A DNA stretch of 36,777 bases from assembly GCA_001314845.1 (NCBI GenBank), contig LJZQ01000034.1, positions 1 to 36,777 of the forward strand, written 5' to 3'. Positions 10,511 through 18,392 of the stretch are shown here, one piece after another. The position numbers and the translations under genes are program-made. Source of the DNA: Marinobacter excellens HL-55. GTDB lineage: Bacteria; Pseudomonadota; Gammaproteobacteria; Pseudomonadales; Oleiphilaceae. Within the stretch, counting starts at the first letter, position 1; each line of letters opens with the position of its first letter. The notes below the pieces were generated by a model. That model saw only the letters and a list, made by a program, of their open reading frames with translations, ran no database searches and was not told the origin of the DNA.

Positions 10511-11461
10511 ATGCAAATCCGACTCGCTAATCCTCGTGGCTTCTGCGCCGGTGTAGACCGCGCCATCGAAATCGTAAACCGTGCGCTGGACGTCTTCGGC
10601 GCACCCATCTACGTGCGCCACGAAGTCGTCCACAATAAATTTGTGGTCGACAACCTGCGCAACCGGGGTGCGATTTTTGTTGATGAGTTGGACGAAGTCC
10701 CAGACGATACACTGGTGATCTTCAGCGCTCACGGCGTATCCCAGGCCGTGCAGAGCGAAGCCGCGCGCCGTGGTTTGAAAGTGTTTGACGCCACCTGCCC
10801 ATTGGTCACCAAAGTGCACATGGAAGTCATGCGTTACAGCCGCGACGGCCGCGAGTGCATCCTCATCGGCCACCATGGCCACCCCGAAGTTGAAGGCACC
10901 ATGGGCCAGTATGACCACAGCAACGGCGGCGACATCTACCTGGTGGAAGACGAAGCCGACGTACAGAAGCTGGAAGTTAAAGACCCAAGCCAGTTGGCTT
11001 ATGTCACCCAGACCACCCTCTCCATGGACGACACAGCCCGGGTGATTGACGCCCTGCGCGCCAAGTTCCCGAAAATCGAAGGCCCCCGCAAAGACGACAT
11101 CTGCTACGCTACCCAGAACCGCCAGGATGCCGTCAAACAACTGGCCGGTGACTGCGACCTGATGCTGGTAGTGGGCTCTCCCAATAGCTCCAACTCCAAC
11201 CGACTACGCGAGCTGGCCGAACGCATGGGCACCCCCGCCTATCTGATCGACGAAGCCGCCCAGATTGATCCGCAATGGCTGGATGGCAAAAAAGCCATCG
11301 GCGTGACCGCCGGAGCCTCTGCTCCGGAAGTTCTGGTGGCCGATGTGATCAGCCGCTTGAAAGCGCTGGGTGGTGAGGAACCGCAAGAGGTGTCCGGTCG
11401 GGAGGAGAATATTGTGTTTTCCATGCCCAAAGAATTGCGGATTGACGCCGTTAATGTGTGA
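10511..11461 (+). CDS. ispH: 4-hydroxy-3-methylbut-2-enyl diphosphate reductase
   Basis: IspH (LytB) is the last enzyme of the MEP isoprenoid pathway. It reduces HMBPP to IPP and DMAPP with a [4Fe-4S] cluster. The 316-residue product has the three conserved cluster cysteines at C12 ([12 protein letters not shown]), C96 ([12 protein letters not shown]) and C198 ([10 protein letters not shown]). It also has the substrate motifs [14 protein letters not shown] and [11 protein letters not shown] and the C-terminal TAGASAPE. The length is standard. The ATG follows an AAAGG-type ribosome-binding site. It is the last gene of the conserved murJ/ribF/ileS/lspA/fkpB/ispH stretch. The minor-pilin operon begins 186 nt downstream. 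Confidence 0.97.
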   Translation: MQIRLANPRGFCAGVDRAIEIVNRALDVFGAPIYVRHEVVHNKFVVDNLRNRGAIFVDELDEVPDDTLVIFSAHGVSQAVQSEAARRGLKVFDATCPLVTKVHMEVMRYSRDGRECILIGHHGHPEVEGTMGQYDHSNGGDIYLVEDEADVQKLEVKDPSQLAYVTQTTLSMDDTARVIDALRAKFPKIEGPRKDDICYATQNRQDAVKQLAGDCDLMLVVGSPNSSNSNRLRELAERMGTPAYLIDEAAQIDPQWLDGKKAIGVTAGASAPEVLVADVISRLKALGGEEPQEVSGREENIVFSMPKELRIDAVNV

Positions 11462-11500
11462 CAGATAACATCTGAATCGCCTCTCCGTTACCTCCCTCAC

Positions 11501-11517
11501 CAAAGCCCCTGGCTTTG
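11501..11517 (+). terminator. Weak hairpin after ispH, possible terminator
   Basis: CAAAGCC-CCT-GGCTTTG is a perfect 7-bp stem 40 nt past the ispH stop. It has no T run directly after it (TGATCCACTCC follows), so termination here is doubtful. Confidence 0.25.
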
Positions 11518-11547
11518 TGATCCACTCCTCGTTTTGTCGACTCGGTA

Positions 11548-11578
11548 ACCGTTCATCTCCGATGGGTTGCCGCTTGTC
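11548..11578 (+). promoter_or_regulatory. Two AlgR-like boxes upstream of fimU
   Basis: ACCGTTCATC at 11548-11557 and CCGCTTGTC at 11570-11578 each differ by one base from published-style AlgR sites (CCGTTCGTC / CCGTTTGTC, from memory). They lie about 70-100 bp before fimU. A -10-like TATAAG at 11618-11623 lacks a good -35, as expected of an activator-dependent promoter. In P. aeruginosa AlgR activates the fimU-pilVWXY1Y2E operon. No algR gene is in this window. Confidence 0.35.
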
Positions 11579-11647
11579 TGTTCTTGGGTGTGTGCAGATC
11601 CGATTAAAATTATTTTATATAAGTGAACAACGATAAGGACGAGTAGC

Positions 11648-12151
11648 GTGAAGTACTACAGTCATGGTTTCACTCTGATTGAACTGGTAATCACAATGGC
11701 GGTGCTGGGCATATTGCTGGCCTTTGGCATCCCGGCGTTCAATGGAGTTATTGAGAATAATCGTGTAACAACTCAGGCGAACTCGCTGCTTGGCGCAGTG
11801 AATTATGCGCGAAGTGAGGCCGTGAAAAGGGGCGAGATAGTCTCATTGCAAAGCGAAGTAGGCGGCTTCGGCAATGGTTGGTGTGTCATTCTCGGGCCTC
11901 TCGATGGCTGTCAGAACGCTCGGGACAATGATCTCCTGGTGCGGGAGTTCGGGGCAATCCGAGCGGTGATCGTTGATGCCGGCGGCACGAACGGCGTCAG
12001 CTTTGACAACCGTGGGTACCGTGTAGCGCCCGCCGGCAACGTTGTCATCGGCATGCAGTCAGATAACTGCCAGGCAAATGCGGATGGCCGAAGAGAATTA
12101 ACGGTATCAACGGCTGGCCGGGCCTCGTTGACTCGTGAGGAGTGTGAGTGA
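11648..12151 (+). CDS. fimU: Type IV pilus minor pilin FimU-like (GspH/FimT family)
   Basis: The gene encodes a minor pilin that takes part in the pilus-tip priming complex. The 167-residue product has a short seven-residue prepilin leader (MKYYSHG), cleavage before FTLIE, Glu at +5, and one hydrophobic helix (LVITMAVLGILLAFGIPAF). The soluble domain is of GspH/FimT type and has four cysteines. The start is GTG (11648-11650) with AAGGA nine bases upstream. It is the first gene of an operon with overlapping or closely spaced pilV, pilW, pilX, pilY1 and pilE. FimU is inferred from position and the FTLIEL/GspH pattern; a FimT label would also be defensible. Confidence 0.88.
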   Translation: MKYYSHGFTLIELVITMAVLGILLAFGIPAFNGVIENNRVTTQANSLLGAVNYARSEAVKRGEIVSLQSEVGGFGNGWCVILGPLDGCQNARDNDLLVREFGAIRAVIVDAGGTNGVSFDNRGYRVAPAGNVVIGMQSDNCQANADGRRELTVSTAGRASLTREECE

Positions 12152-12642
12152 TGCCGCATCAACTAAAAAGACTTGGTAATGCCGGGTCGGCCGGCCTGAC
12201 TGAATTCGCTCGGTCGTCGGGCATTGCGTTGATTGAAGTGCTCGTGGCGGTGCTGATTCTTGCCGTCGGCCTGCTTGGCATGGCTGCCATGCAAGGCGTC
12301 TCTACCCAAATGACGAACGGCGCTGAACAGCGTACCCAGGCGATTCTTCTGTCGGCAGACATGATGGATCGTGTTCGTTCCAATCGCTCAAACAGACTTG
12401 CTTACGACGGAATTGATGTAGATCCAACCGTCACGACGTGTGCTACTGATTTCACGCAGAACAATGCGTCGACGGTCAGTCAGAACGATATCGCGGAGTG
12501 GAGCAACCTGGTGGTGTGCTTGTTGCCGGAGGGAACGGCGACAGTCACTGTTAATAATGCTTCGGGAGAGGTTGTAGTCACGATTGACTGGGTTCGCAGT
12601 GATCCGGACGGCACCCCCGTGACTCTCAGGACGGTGATCTAA
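12151..12642 (+). CDS. pilV: Type IV pilus minor pilin PilV
   Basis: The 163-residue minor pilin has a prepilin peptidase site at SSG / IALIEVLVAVLILAVGLLGMAAMQ: Gly at -1, Ile at +1 and Glu at +5. The VGLLGMAAMQ stretch is a hallmark of PilV. The leader is long (24 residues) compared with FimU. The ATG at 12151 overlaps the fimU stop as TGATG and has a GAGGAG site eight bases upstream (12137-12142). A GTG one codon earlier is less well placed. The soluble domain has two cysteines. It is expected to bridge the tip complex with PilW, PilX and PilE. Confidence 0.9.
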   Translation: MPHQLKRLGNAGSAGLTEFARSSGIALIEVLVAVLILAVGLLGMAAMQGVSTQMTNGAEQRTQAILLSADMMDRVRSNRSNRLAYDGIDVDPTVTTCATDFTQNNASTVSQNDIAEWSNLVVCLLPEGTATVTVNNASGEVVVTIDWVRSDPDGTPVTLRTVI

Positions 12643-13763
12643 TGATGAATTCGAACGAATCAATGCGTTTCGTGCTTCCATCAACTACGCCAAGAAGTGT
12701 AAGCGGCCTTTCCCTGATTGAGCTGATGATTGCGACAGTGTTGGGATTGATCCTCACGCTGGGTGTGGTTCAGGTGTACATCGGCAGTAGTCAGACGCAC
12801 AGGCTGACAGATGCGATTGCCCACGCGCAGGAGAATTTGCGCTTTGTCACCACGATCATCGAGCGGGATGTGCGTGGCGCGGGTGGTCTGGCCTGTCTTC
12901 AGTCATTCGAAGACGTTGATGTAAAGATGAACGGTGACCGTCCGGTTCCGATCGGCGCCGGGCTGCTCGGTTGGGAGTTCGCAGGAACGGGAATCGGTGA
13001 TGAGCACACCCCAGAATCGGAGCTTGGCACAGGCTCGAACGGCTGGAGCGAGGGCTCGGGAGACGGTGTTTTTCCTGCAGATCTTGCAGGCTCGGTGGTG
13101 GCAGGGTCAGACGTCTTGATGGTGAACGCCCTGAGCACCATACCGGTTACGGTGGATAGCAATCCACCTCCCCCGCCCACTGGTAGTATCGGCCTGAATG
13201 CGGCATCGGGCATTCCTCAGGGGCGAATAGTCCTGGCGGTCGATGATAACTGCAGCGGTGGTGAAATGTTCCAGAAGGCCAACCAAGACACCGCGGACTC
13301 AGTGACAATCGCGGGTGTCGGCGCGGACCCCGGAAATAGGCCCGCGAGCAGGTTTGAATTATCGTATGGGGAGAATGCTCGCATTGCTACTCATGACACC
13401 TTTGCGTATTACGTCGGAATAGGCACCAGTGGTGAGCCATCCTTGATGCGCCAGCGCCTCGATGCCGAACCAGAACCCGCAGAGGAACTGGTGGAAGGTG
13501 TCGAGACCATGCAGGTTCTCTATGGCATTTCGACCGGCGTGCAGAAGCGAGCCGACACATACGTAACCGCAGCCGATGTCACTGACTGGGGCGAAGTCAT
13601 GAGTGTGCGGTTGTCGTTCCTCGTTCGGAGCCCGGAAGACGCTAATAACGAGAATCAGATCCGCCGTTTCAATATGTTGGGTACCGAGTTGGTGACAGAA
13701 AATGATCGCCGCGCCCGGCTTATATCCACCATTACTGTCGGTATTCGCAACCGTCTGGAGTGA
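12642..13763 (+). CDS. pilW: Type IV pilus minor pilin/assembly protein PilW
   Basis: The 373-residue PilW-family protein has a 22-residue leader, cleavage after SVSG, and mature start LSLIELMIATVLGLILTLGVVQVYIGS with Glu at +5. The following region (AHAQENLRFVTTIIERDVRGAGGLAC) is characteristic of PilW (compare the GspJ-like family). The large soluble domain is rich in Asp/Gly and Pro (NPPPPPTGS). The ATG overlaps the pilV stop as TAATG, with AGGA at 12628-12631. It belongs to the inner-membrane/tip minor pilin set with PilV, PilX and PilY1. Confidence 0.9.
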   Translation: MMNSNESMRFVLPSTTPRSVSGLSLIELMIATVLGLILTLGVVQVYIGSSQTHRLTDAIAHAQENLRFVTTIIERDVRGAGGLACLQSFEDVDVKMNGDRPVPIGAGLLGWEFAGTGIGDEHTPESELGTGSNGWSEGSGDGVFPADLAGSVVAGSDVLMVNALSTIPVTVDSNPPPPPTGSIGLNAASGIPQGRIVLAVDDNCSGGEMFQKANQDTADSVTIAGVGADPGNRPASRFELSYGENARIATHDTFAYYVGIGTSGEPSLMRQRLDAEPEPAEELVEGVETMQVLYGISTGVQKRADTYVTAADVTDWGEVMSVRLSFLVRSPEDANNENQIRRFNMLGTELVTENDRRARLISTITVGIRNRLE

Positions 13764-13768
13764 TGACG

Positions 13769-14245
13769 ATGATGTTCCAGTTTTCAGGTTTAAAAACAGA
13801 TCAAGGCAGCGCTCTGATCATATCGCTGATCATGCTGCTGCTGTTGTCTTTGATCACTCTGGGTGGCATGCAGTCAACCATTCTGCAAGAGCGTATGGCG
13901 TCTAATCTTCACGACCGAAATATTGCGTTTCAGGCCAGCGAGCGGGCGTTGAGGGAAGGCGAGAACTGGCTGGCGGATAACGCCGGCTTGGCACTCACCA
14001 ATGACCGCCTGGTAGGCCCGCAAACCTGGGATGGCAGCGGTAACGATGTGGTTACGGTGAACACCAATGACCCACAGCTTTCAGGCGAACCAGTCTATCA
14101 CGCGGGCTGGGTTGCAGATTTTTGTCCGGGGCTGCAGGCGGGTGGTCCCTGTTTCGAGCGTTTTGCGGTGACATCCCGCGCTCAGGGCGGCACAGCACAG
14201 TCGATTGTGATTCTGCAATCCATGTTCATGCCACAACCTCTGTAA
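13769..14245 (+). CDS. pilX: Type IV pilus minor pilin PilX
   Basis: The product of about 158 residues has the PilX N-terminal pattern: short leader ending in KTDQG, then SALIISLIMLLLLSLITLGGMQSTILQERMASN. Position +5 is Ile, not Glu, as in GspK-like tip pseudopilins, so it probably occupies the extreme pilus tip. The start is ambiguous: GTG 13760, ATG 13763 (TGATG overlap with pilW), ATG 13769 and ATG 13772 are all in frame. GGAG at 13757-13760 is optimally spaced (8 nt) for 13769, so I use that. The C-terminal part has two cysteines (DFCPGLQAGGPCF). Confidence 0.88.
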   Translation: MMFQFSGLKTDQGSALIISLIMLLLLSLITLGGMQSTILQERMASNLHDRNIAFQASERALREGENWLADNAGLALTNDRLVGPQTWDGSGNDVVTVNTNDPQLSGEPVYHAGWVADFCPGLQAGGPCFERFAVTSRAQGGTAQSIVILQSMFMPQPL

Positions 14246-14284
14246 CAGATTACTTCCGATATCATCGGACACAGGTAGGTTTCC

Positions 14285-17200
14285 ATGCTCAAGCTAAAAG
14301 CAATAAATTCAAAGTTTTCAAAAGTCAGGGTGGCAGCGCTGTCCTGTTTGTTCAGTGTGTTCACGGTTCAGTCGGCGATAGCGGGACCGGTCGACATTTC
14401 TGAGGTGCCTGCGTACCTGGGTGGAACGGTTGCTCCGAACATCATGTTTATCATTGATGACTCGGGTTCGATGCAGTTCGAGTTGCCAGAGAGTCAATTT
14501 ACTTCCGTTGTCCGCTATTTGTTTCCTCCTGTAGCGACCATGTATGGCGGTGGTATTTACGATCAGCGAATATTCGATTTTGATGATGATAATCCAAGAA
14601 ATCGCTTGTTTCGCTCTCCTCAGGGAAATGCTTTTTTTTACAATCCTGCAAAAACATACGAACCTTGGTTCAGAGGCGACAGGAGTCAATGGGACGATGC
14701 TAGCCCGACTGCCGCTCCCCGCGTTCCGGGAAGATCAGAGTCGGGGACGGTGAATCTGACGGTCAGCCAACAGCACAATCAGTGGATCAGGTCGGCTAAC
14801 AATAGTCTGTTCCAGAGCACGGCAAATCTAACATATTGGCCTATTACTTTTTACATGAAAAAGGAGGGGGCTGAACAATTTGCTAAGGGCAGTTACGTAA
14901 AGTATCAGGTGCGGAATGGTCGCGGTTATCGAACCGACTTACAGACCGGAAACGAAGTTGAAATTTCGACATTTGAGTTTGGCGAAGTTTCGCGCTCCGT
15001 CACAGAAGAGGTGCAGAATTTCGCTAACTGGTTCTCCTACTACCGCTCAAGGACCTTGGCCGCGAGATCGGGGATCGGCAACGCATTTTCTCAGCAGGGT
15101 GAAGGGTTGAGAGTTGGTTACGGCCGATTGAATAAAGGTTCCTCAAGCATTGACGGTGTCAGCACGAGCGTCATTTCTAAAGGAGTCAGGGCTTTTGCTG
15201 GTGACGACCGAGAAGATTTTTTCGAACGGCTGTATACGGATGGCGTTCCTGCTTCGGGAACACCCTTACGCCTGGCCCTGAAGCGCGCAGGTGAATATTA
15301 TGAGCGAAGCGATAACAGGGGGCCATGGGGTGCCGATCCGGGGAACAATGACTCAGACGGTCATCTGGAATGTCGCCAGTCATTTACGATCCTGATGACA
15401 GATGGATACTGGAGTGGAGGTTCTCCAGGTGTAGGTGATGTGGATGGCAAAAATGGACCAGCGATTGATAGTTATGCAGGCTACCGCCCTGAATCCCCTT
15501 TTGAAGATGATCGCAGTGACACTCTTGCCGATGTGGCGATGTATTTCTGGAACCGAGACCTTCGTCCTGATCTACCGAATGATGTGCCCACCACAGGTAT
15601 CAATCCTGCTTTCTGGCAACATATGGTTACATTTGGAGTTGGTCTTGGCGTTACTGGGATTATCGAAGACCCCAAAACCGTTTTCGACGCAATCGGTGAT
15701 GAGGACGTGGACATTGAGTGGGCTGACCCTTTCTCAAGTGAAGCTGCAAAGGTCGACGATCTCCTTCACGCCGCTGTGAACAGTCGTGGTGGTTTCTTTA
15801 ATGCTGCAGACCCGGATACATTTGCGACAGAGTTATCGGGTGTATTGACCACTATCGTTAGCCGGGTTGAAAACTCCGCTACAGCTGCTGCAGCAAGTTC
15901 TGCCGTTTTACGGCAAGATTCTTTGGCATTCTCGGCGGGCTTCAGAAGCACTGATTGGAGTGGTGCTCTTCAGGCTACCGAAATTCTAAAGGGCGGTGCC
16001 AGAGGGAAACTTATCTGGGACGCAGAGTTTGAGTTAGAAGCGAAAGGTGCCAATTCACGTGGTCTGTTTACCATGGCTGACGGCCAAGCGGTTGAGTTGA
16101 AACTGTTAAACAACCTCAGTGAAGCGCAGAAAGATGCTCTCAACACGGCGCCAGCTGGAACTGTTGATAATCTGGGGCAGAGCCGAATTGATTGGTTGCG
16201 CGGCGCGTCGCCTGGGGTCGGTAATTTCAGAAACAGGGTTTTTCAGCCGGAGGGCGGTGGCCCATCAAGGCTTAGGTTGTTGGGTGACATTATTGGCTCT
16301 AATCCCCAATACGCGGGCCCTGTGAATTATGGGTATCGCAGACTTCCAGGTACCGAGGGTTCATCCTATGGTAACTACCGTTCAAGTTCCGACTATTTGG
16401 CGCGGCCGAATGTTGTATACGTTGGGGCGAACGATGGTTTTCTGCATGCATTTGACGCTCTTACCGGCGAAGAGCTCTTTGGCTACATGCCAGGGGAATT
16501 GCTTGAGCCTGGTGATAATGACAGCGCTAGAATCAACGACGTGATGGAGCGCGATTACTCCCATAGATTCTACATGAATGGCACGCCTACAATCAGCGAC
16601 GCATACATCAATGGAAGCTGGAGAACCATCCTCGTTGGTGCTATGGGTGTTGGAGGTAGAACCGTCTTTGCACTGGATATCTCGGATCCTGAAAATTTCT
16701 CAGCCAGTGATGTGCTTTGGGAGTTCACAGACCCAGATCTGGGCCGAGGTGTTGATTCACCCCAAGTGGTTCGCTTGCCGTCTGGTGAATGGGCTGCGGT
16801 GTTTGGCAATGGTTATAACTCTGATTCCAACGAGTCTGGAGTCTTCGTGGTCGATCTTGAAGATGGCAGTTTGATTGACAAGGTCATGACGGGCACTGGC
16901 AGCACTGCAAACCCTAACGGCATGGCAACGCCTGTGGTGTTGTTGGACCAGGCAACTGGTATTACAACCCGAGCATATGCTGGCGACCTGAGAGGCAATC
17001 TGTGGCGGGTTGATCTGAACAACTTCAATGATACAAAGTTGTTCACAGCAACCAGCCCGAACGGCAGCCCACAACCGATCACGGTGGCGCCGCAGATTGC
17101 GGAAAAGCCAAATGGTGATATTGGGGAGCTCGTGGTTGTGTTTGGAACCGGTTCGTACTTCCGAGTGCCCGATAGCATAGATAATCAGGTGCAGTCGCTT

Positions 17201-17884
17201 TACGGTATTTACGATGATGGTTCTAATGCAAATCTGGCACGACGGGATTTGCTGGAGCAGGAAATCACCAGTCAGCGTTCCTCAAATTTTGACGTGGAGT
17301 CAGAGGGGGTTACCACAACGGAGGCACTGGATATCCGGGTGGTCAGCGATAACGTACCGGGAGCGGGAGATGATGGCTGGTTGCTCGATCTTGATACCAG
17401 TGGTGGTGAAAGAGTGATTAGTCGGGCGGCCTTCCCATCCGGCTTCCCGGTCAAGCGGGTCCGGTTCAGTACGCTGATCCCTGACAACAACGTTTGCGGT
17501 GGCGGTCGTGAGGGCTACCTGATGGACATTGATCTATTGAGCGGTGGCCAGACTGACGATGCCGTGTTTGACCTTAACCGGGACGGTAAATTTGATACCG
17601 GCGATTCGGCAGGATCTGATATCGTCAATGGTATTCGTGGTGTCGTGAGTGGTGAGCAAATTCAGGTTGTGCTCGACAATACCACTGATTTGTTCATCGA
17701 TTCGGTAATCGTTGATCTTCCGCCCGATTATACTGGGCCCAGACAGCCTGATCAGCCTGGCCAAGGCGATGATGATTCTGATGGCGGTACCGGGGATCTG
17801 GATGAGCCCCCTTGCACAGGTCCATTGTGTGGTGCTGCCGAAGGCTACAACTTTGGCAGACAGAACTGGGAAGAGCTGCGTTAA
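14285..17884 (+). CDS. pilY1: Type IV pilus tip adhesin/biogenesis factor PilY1
   Basis: PilY1 is a large exported protein that caps the pilus, promotes extension, senses surfaces and binds calcium in Pseudomonas. The 1199-residue product has a Sec signal peptide (cleavage near AIA/GP, residue 33). A von Willebrand A-like start NIMFIIDDSGSM follows, with the MIDAS triad D58-S60-S62, and a later TDG near D373. The C-terminal Neisseria PilC-type beta-propeller begins near residue 700 (VVYVGANDGFLHAFDALTGEELFGY). It carries an EF-hand-like calcium loop DLNRDGKFD at 1096-1104. The tail is Pro/Asp/Gly-rich with a Cys pair (PPCTGPLCG). It lies 39 nt after pilX. The GC content looks lower (about 45% in one sampled line) than in neighbouring core genes. 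Confidence 0.93.
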   Translation: MLKLKAINSKFSKVRVAALSCLFSVFTVQSAIAGPVDISEVPAYLGGTVAPNIMFIIDDSGSMQFELPESQFTSVVRYLFPPVATMYGGGIYDQRIFDFDDDNPRNRLFRSPQGNAFFYNPAKTYEPWFRGDRSQWDDASPTAAPRVPGRSESGTVNLTVSQQHNQWIRSANNSLFQSTANLTYWPITFYMKKEGAEQFAKGSYVKYQVRNGRGYRTDLQTGNEVEISTFEFGEVSRSVTEEVQNFANWFSYYRSRTLAARSGIGNAFSQQGEGLRVGYGRLNKGSSSIDGVSTSVISKGVRAFAGDDREDFFERLYTDGVPASGTPLRLALKRAGEYYERSDNRGPWGADPGNNDSDGHLECRQSFTILMTDGYWSGGSPGVGDVDGKNGPAIDSYAGYRPESPFEDDRSDTLADVAMYFWNRDLRPDLPNDVPTTGINPAFWQHMVTFGVGLGVTGIIEDPKTVFDAIGDEDVDIEWADPFSSEAAKVDDLLHAAVNSRGGFFNAADPDTFATELSGVLTTIVSRVENSATAAAASSAVLRQDSLAFSAGFRSTDWSGALQATEILKGGARGKLIWDAEFELEAKGANSRGLFTMADGQAVELKLLNNLSEAQKDALNTAPAGTVDNLGQSRIDWLRGASPGVGNFRNRVFQPEGGGPSRLRLLGDIIGSNPQYAGPVNYGYRRLPGTEGSSYGNYRSSSDYLARPNVVYVGANDGFLHAFDALTGEELFGYMPGELLEPGDNDSARINDVMERDYSHRFYMNGTPTISDAYINGSWRTILVGAMGVGGRTVFALDISDPENFSASDVLWEFTDPDLGRGVDSPQVVRLPSGEWAAVFGNGYNSDSNESGVFVVDLEDGSLIDKVMTGTGSTANPNGMATPVVLLDQATGITTRAYAGDLRGNLWRVDLNNFNDTKLFTATSPNGSPQPITVAPQIAEKPNGDIGELVVVFGTGSYFRVPDSIDNQVQSLYGIYDDGSNANLARRDLLEQEITSQRSSNFDVESEGVTTTEALDIRVVSDNVPGAGDDGWLLDLDTSGGERVISRAAFPSGFPVKRVRFSTLIPDNNVCGGGREGYLMDIDLLSGGQTDDAVFDLNRDGKFDTGDSAGSDIVNGIRGVVSGEQIQVVLDNTTDLFIDSVIVDLPPDYTGPRQPDQPGQGDDDSDGGTGDLDEPPCTGPLCGAAEGYNFGRQNWEELR

Positions 17885-17897
17885 GTCTGAGCGATGT

Positions 17898-17932
17898 CAA
17901 TGGTTACCGGTCCACTGTGCCGGTTACCATTG
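17898..17932 (+). other. Strong hairpin between pilY1 and pilE
   Basis: CAATGGTTACCGG (17898-17910) faces CCGGTTACCATTG (17920-17932) across a 9-nt loop, pairing 12 of 13 positions with one central T-T mismatch. No T tract follows, so full termination is unlikely. It may be an mRNA-stability or processing element that sets the PilE:PilY1 ratio, or a protein-binding operator. Confidence 0.5.
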
Positions 17933-17969
17933 TGCATATTGAACAGTAACCAGAGAGAAGGAATGCCTC

Positions 17970-18386
17970 GTGGCACGAAGCGAGAAAGGTTTTACGCTGA
18001 TTGAGTTGATGATCGTGGTCGTCATTATCGGGATCATTGCTGCAGTCGCGATACCCAGTTATCAAAGAAACGTTGAGTCAACGCGTCGAACCACGGCCCA
18101 GGGCGATCTGTTAGAGTTGGCCCAGTTTATGGAACGAAGATACACCAACGGTTACGACTATCGTGATGCCGGTGGAAACGCTCCGACGTTGCCGTTCACC
18201 ACTATGCCCCGTCAGGGGACTGGCACCTTTTACAACTATGCGTTTGTTGGCAACGTACAGCGCAGTGAGTACACCCTTCGAGCTACTCCCGCGGGATCAC
18301 AGGCGGGGGACGATTGCGGCTGGCTCCAGATTAACGAGGCAGGCACGCGCACCAGCGAATCAGGGGACGCGTGGTGTTGGCAGTAG
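17970..18386 (+). CDS. pilE: Type IV pilus minor pilin PilE
   Basis: The 138-residue type IVa pilin-like protein has leader MARSEKG, cleavage before FTLIELMIVVVIIGIIAAVAIPSYQ (Glu +5), and a C-terminal disulfide pair (DDCGWL ... DAWCWQ). In Pseudomonas, PilE of the fimU operon is a minor pilin linking the tip complex to the PilA shaft. The position after pilY1 fits that role rather than the major pilin. The start is GTG (17970-17972) with GAAGGA at 17957-17962. A pilY2 gene, present between pilY1 and pilE in P. aeruginosa, is absent. The stop lies only 6 nt from the convergent fimT stop. Confidence 0.9.
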   Translation: MARSEKGFTLIELMIVVVIIGIIAAVAIPSYQRNVESTRRTTAQGDLLELAQFMERRYTNGYDYRDAGGNAPTLPFTTMPRQGTGTFYNYAFVGNVQRSEYTLRATPAGSQAGDDCGWLQINEAGTRTSESGDAWCWQ

Positions 18387-18392
18387 ATTGTC

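Noticed and set aside
10359..10556. Open reading frame running through the first repeat element and into ispH
   Set aside because: It overlaps ispH in another frame, has no homologue I recognise, and its coding potential comes from the repeat. In a different frame the repeat core reads LQQGCCSQAYRDVFTACP, a string that could produce spurious hypothetical proteins in annotations.
12641..14245. Phage or transposon origin of the minor-pilin block
   Set aside because: No integrase, transposase, terminal repeats or attachment site is seen; lower GC alone is not enough.
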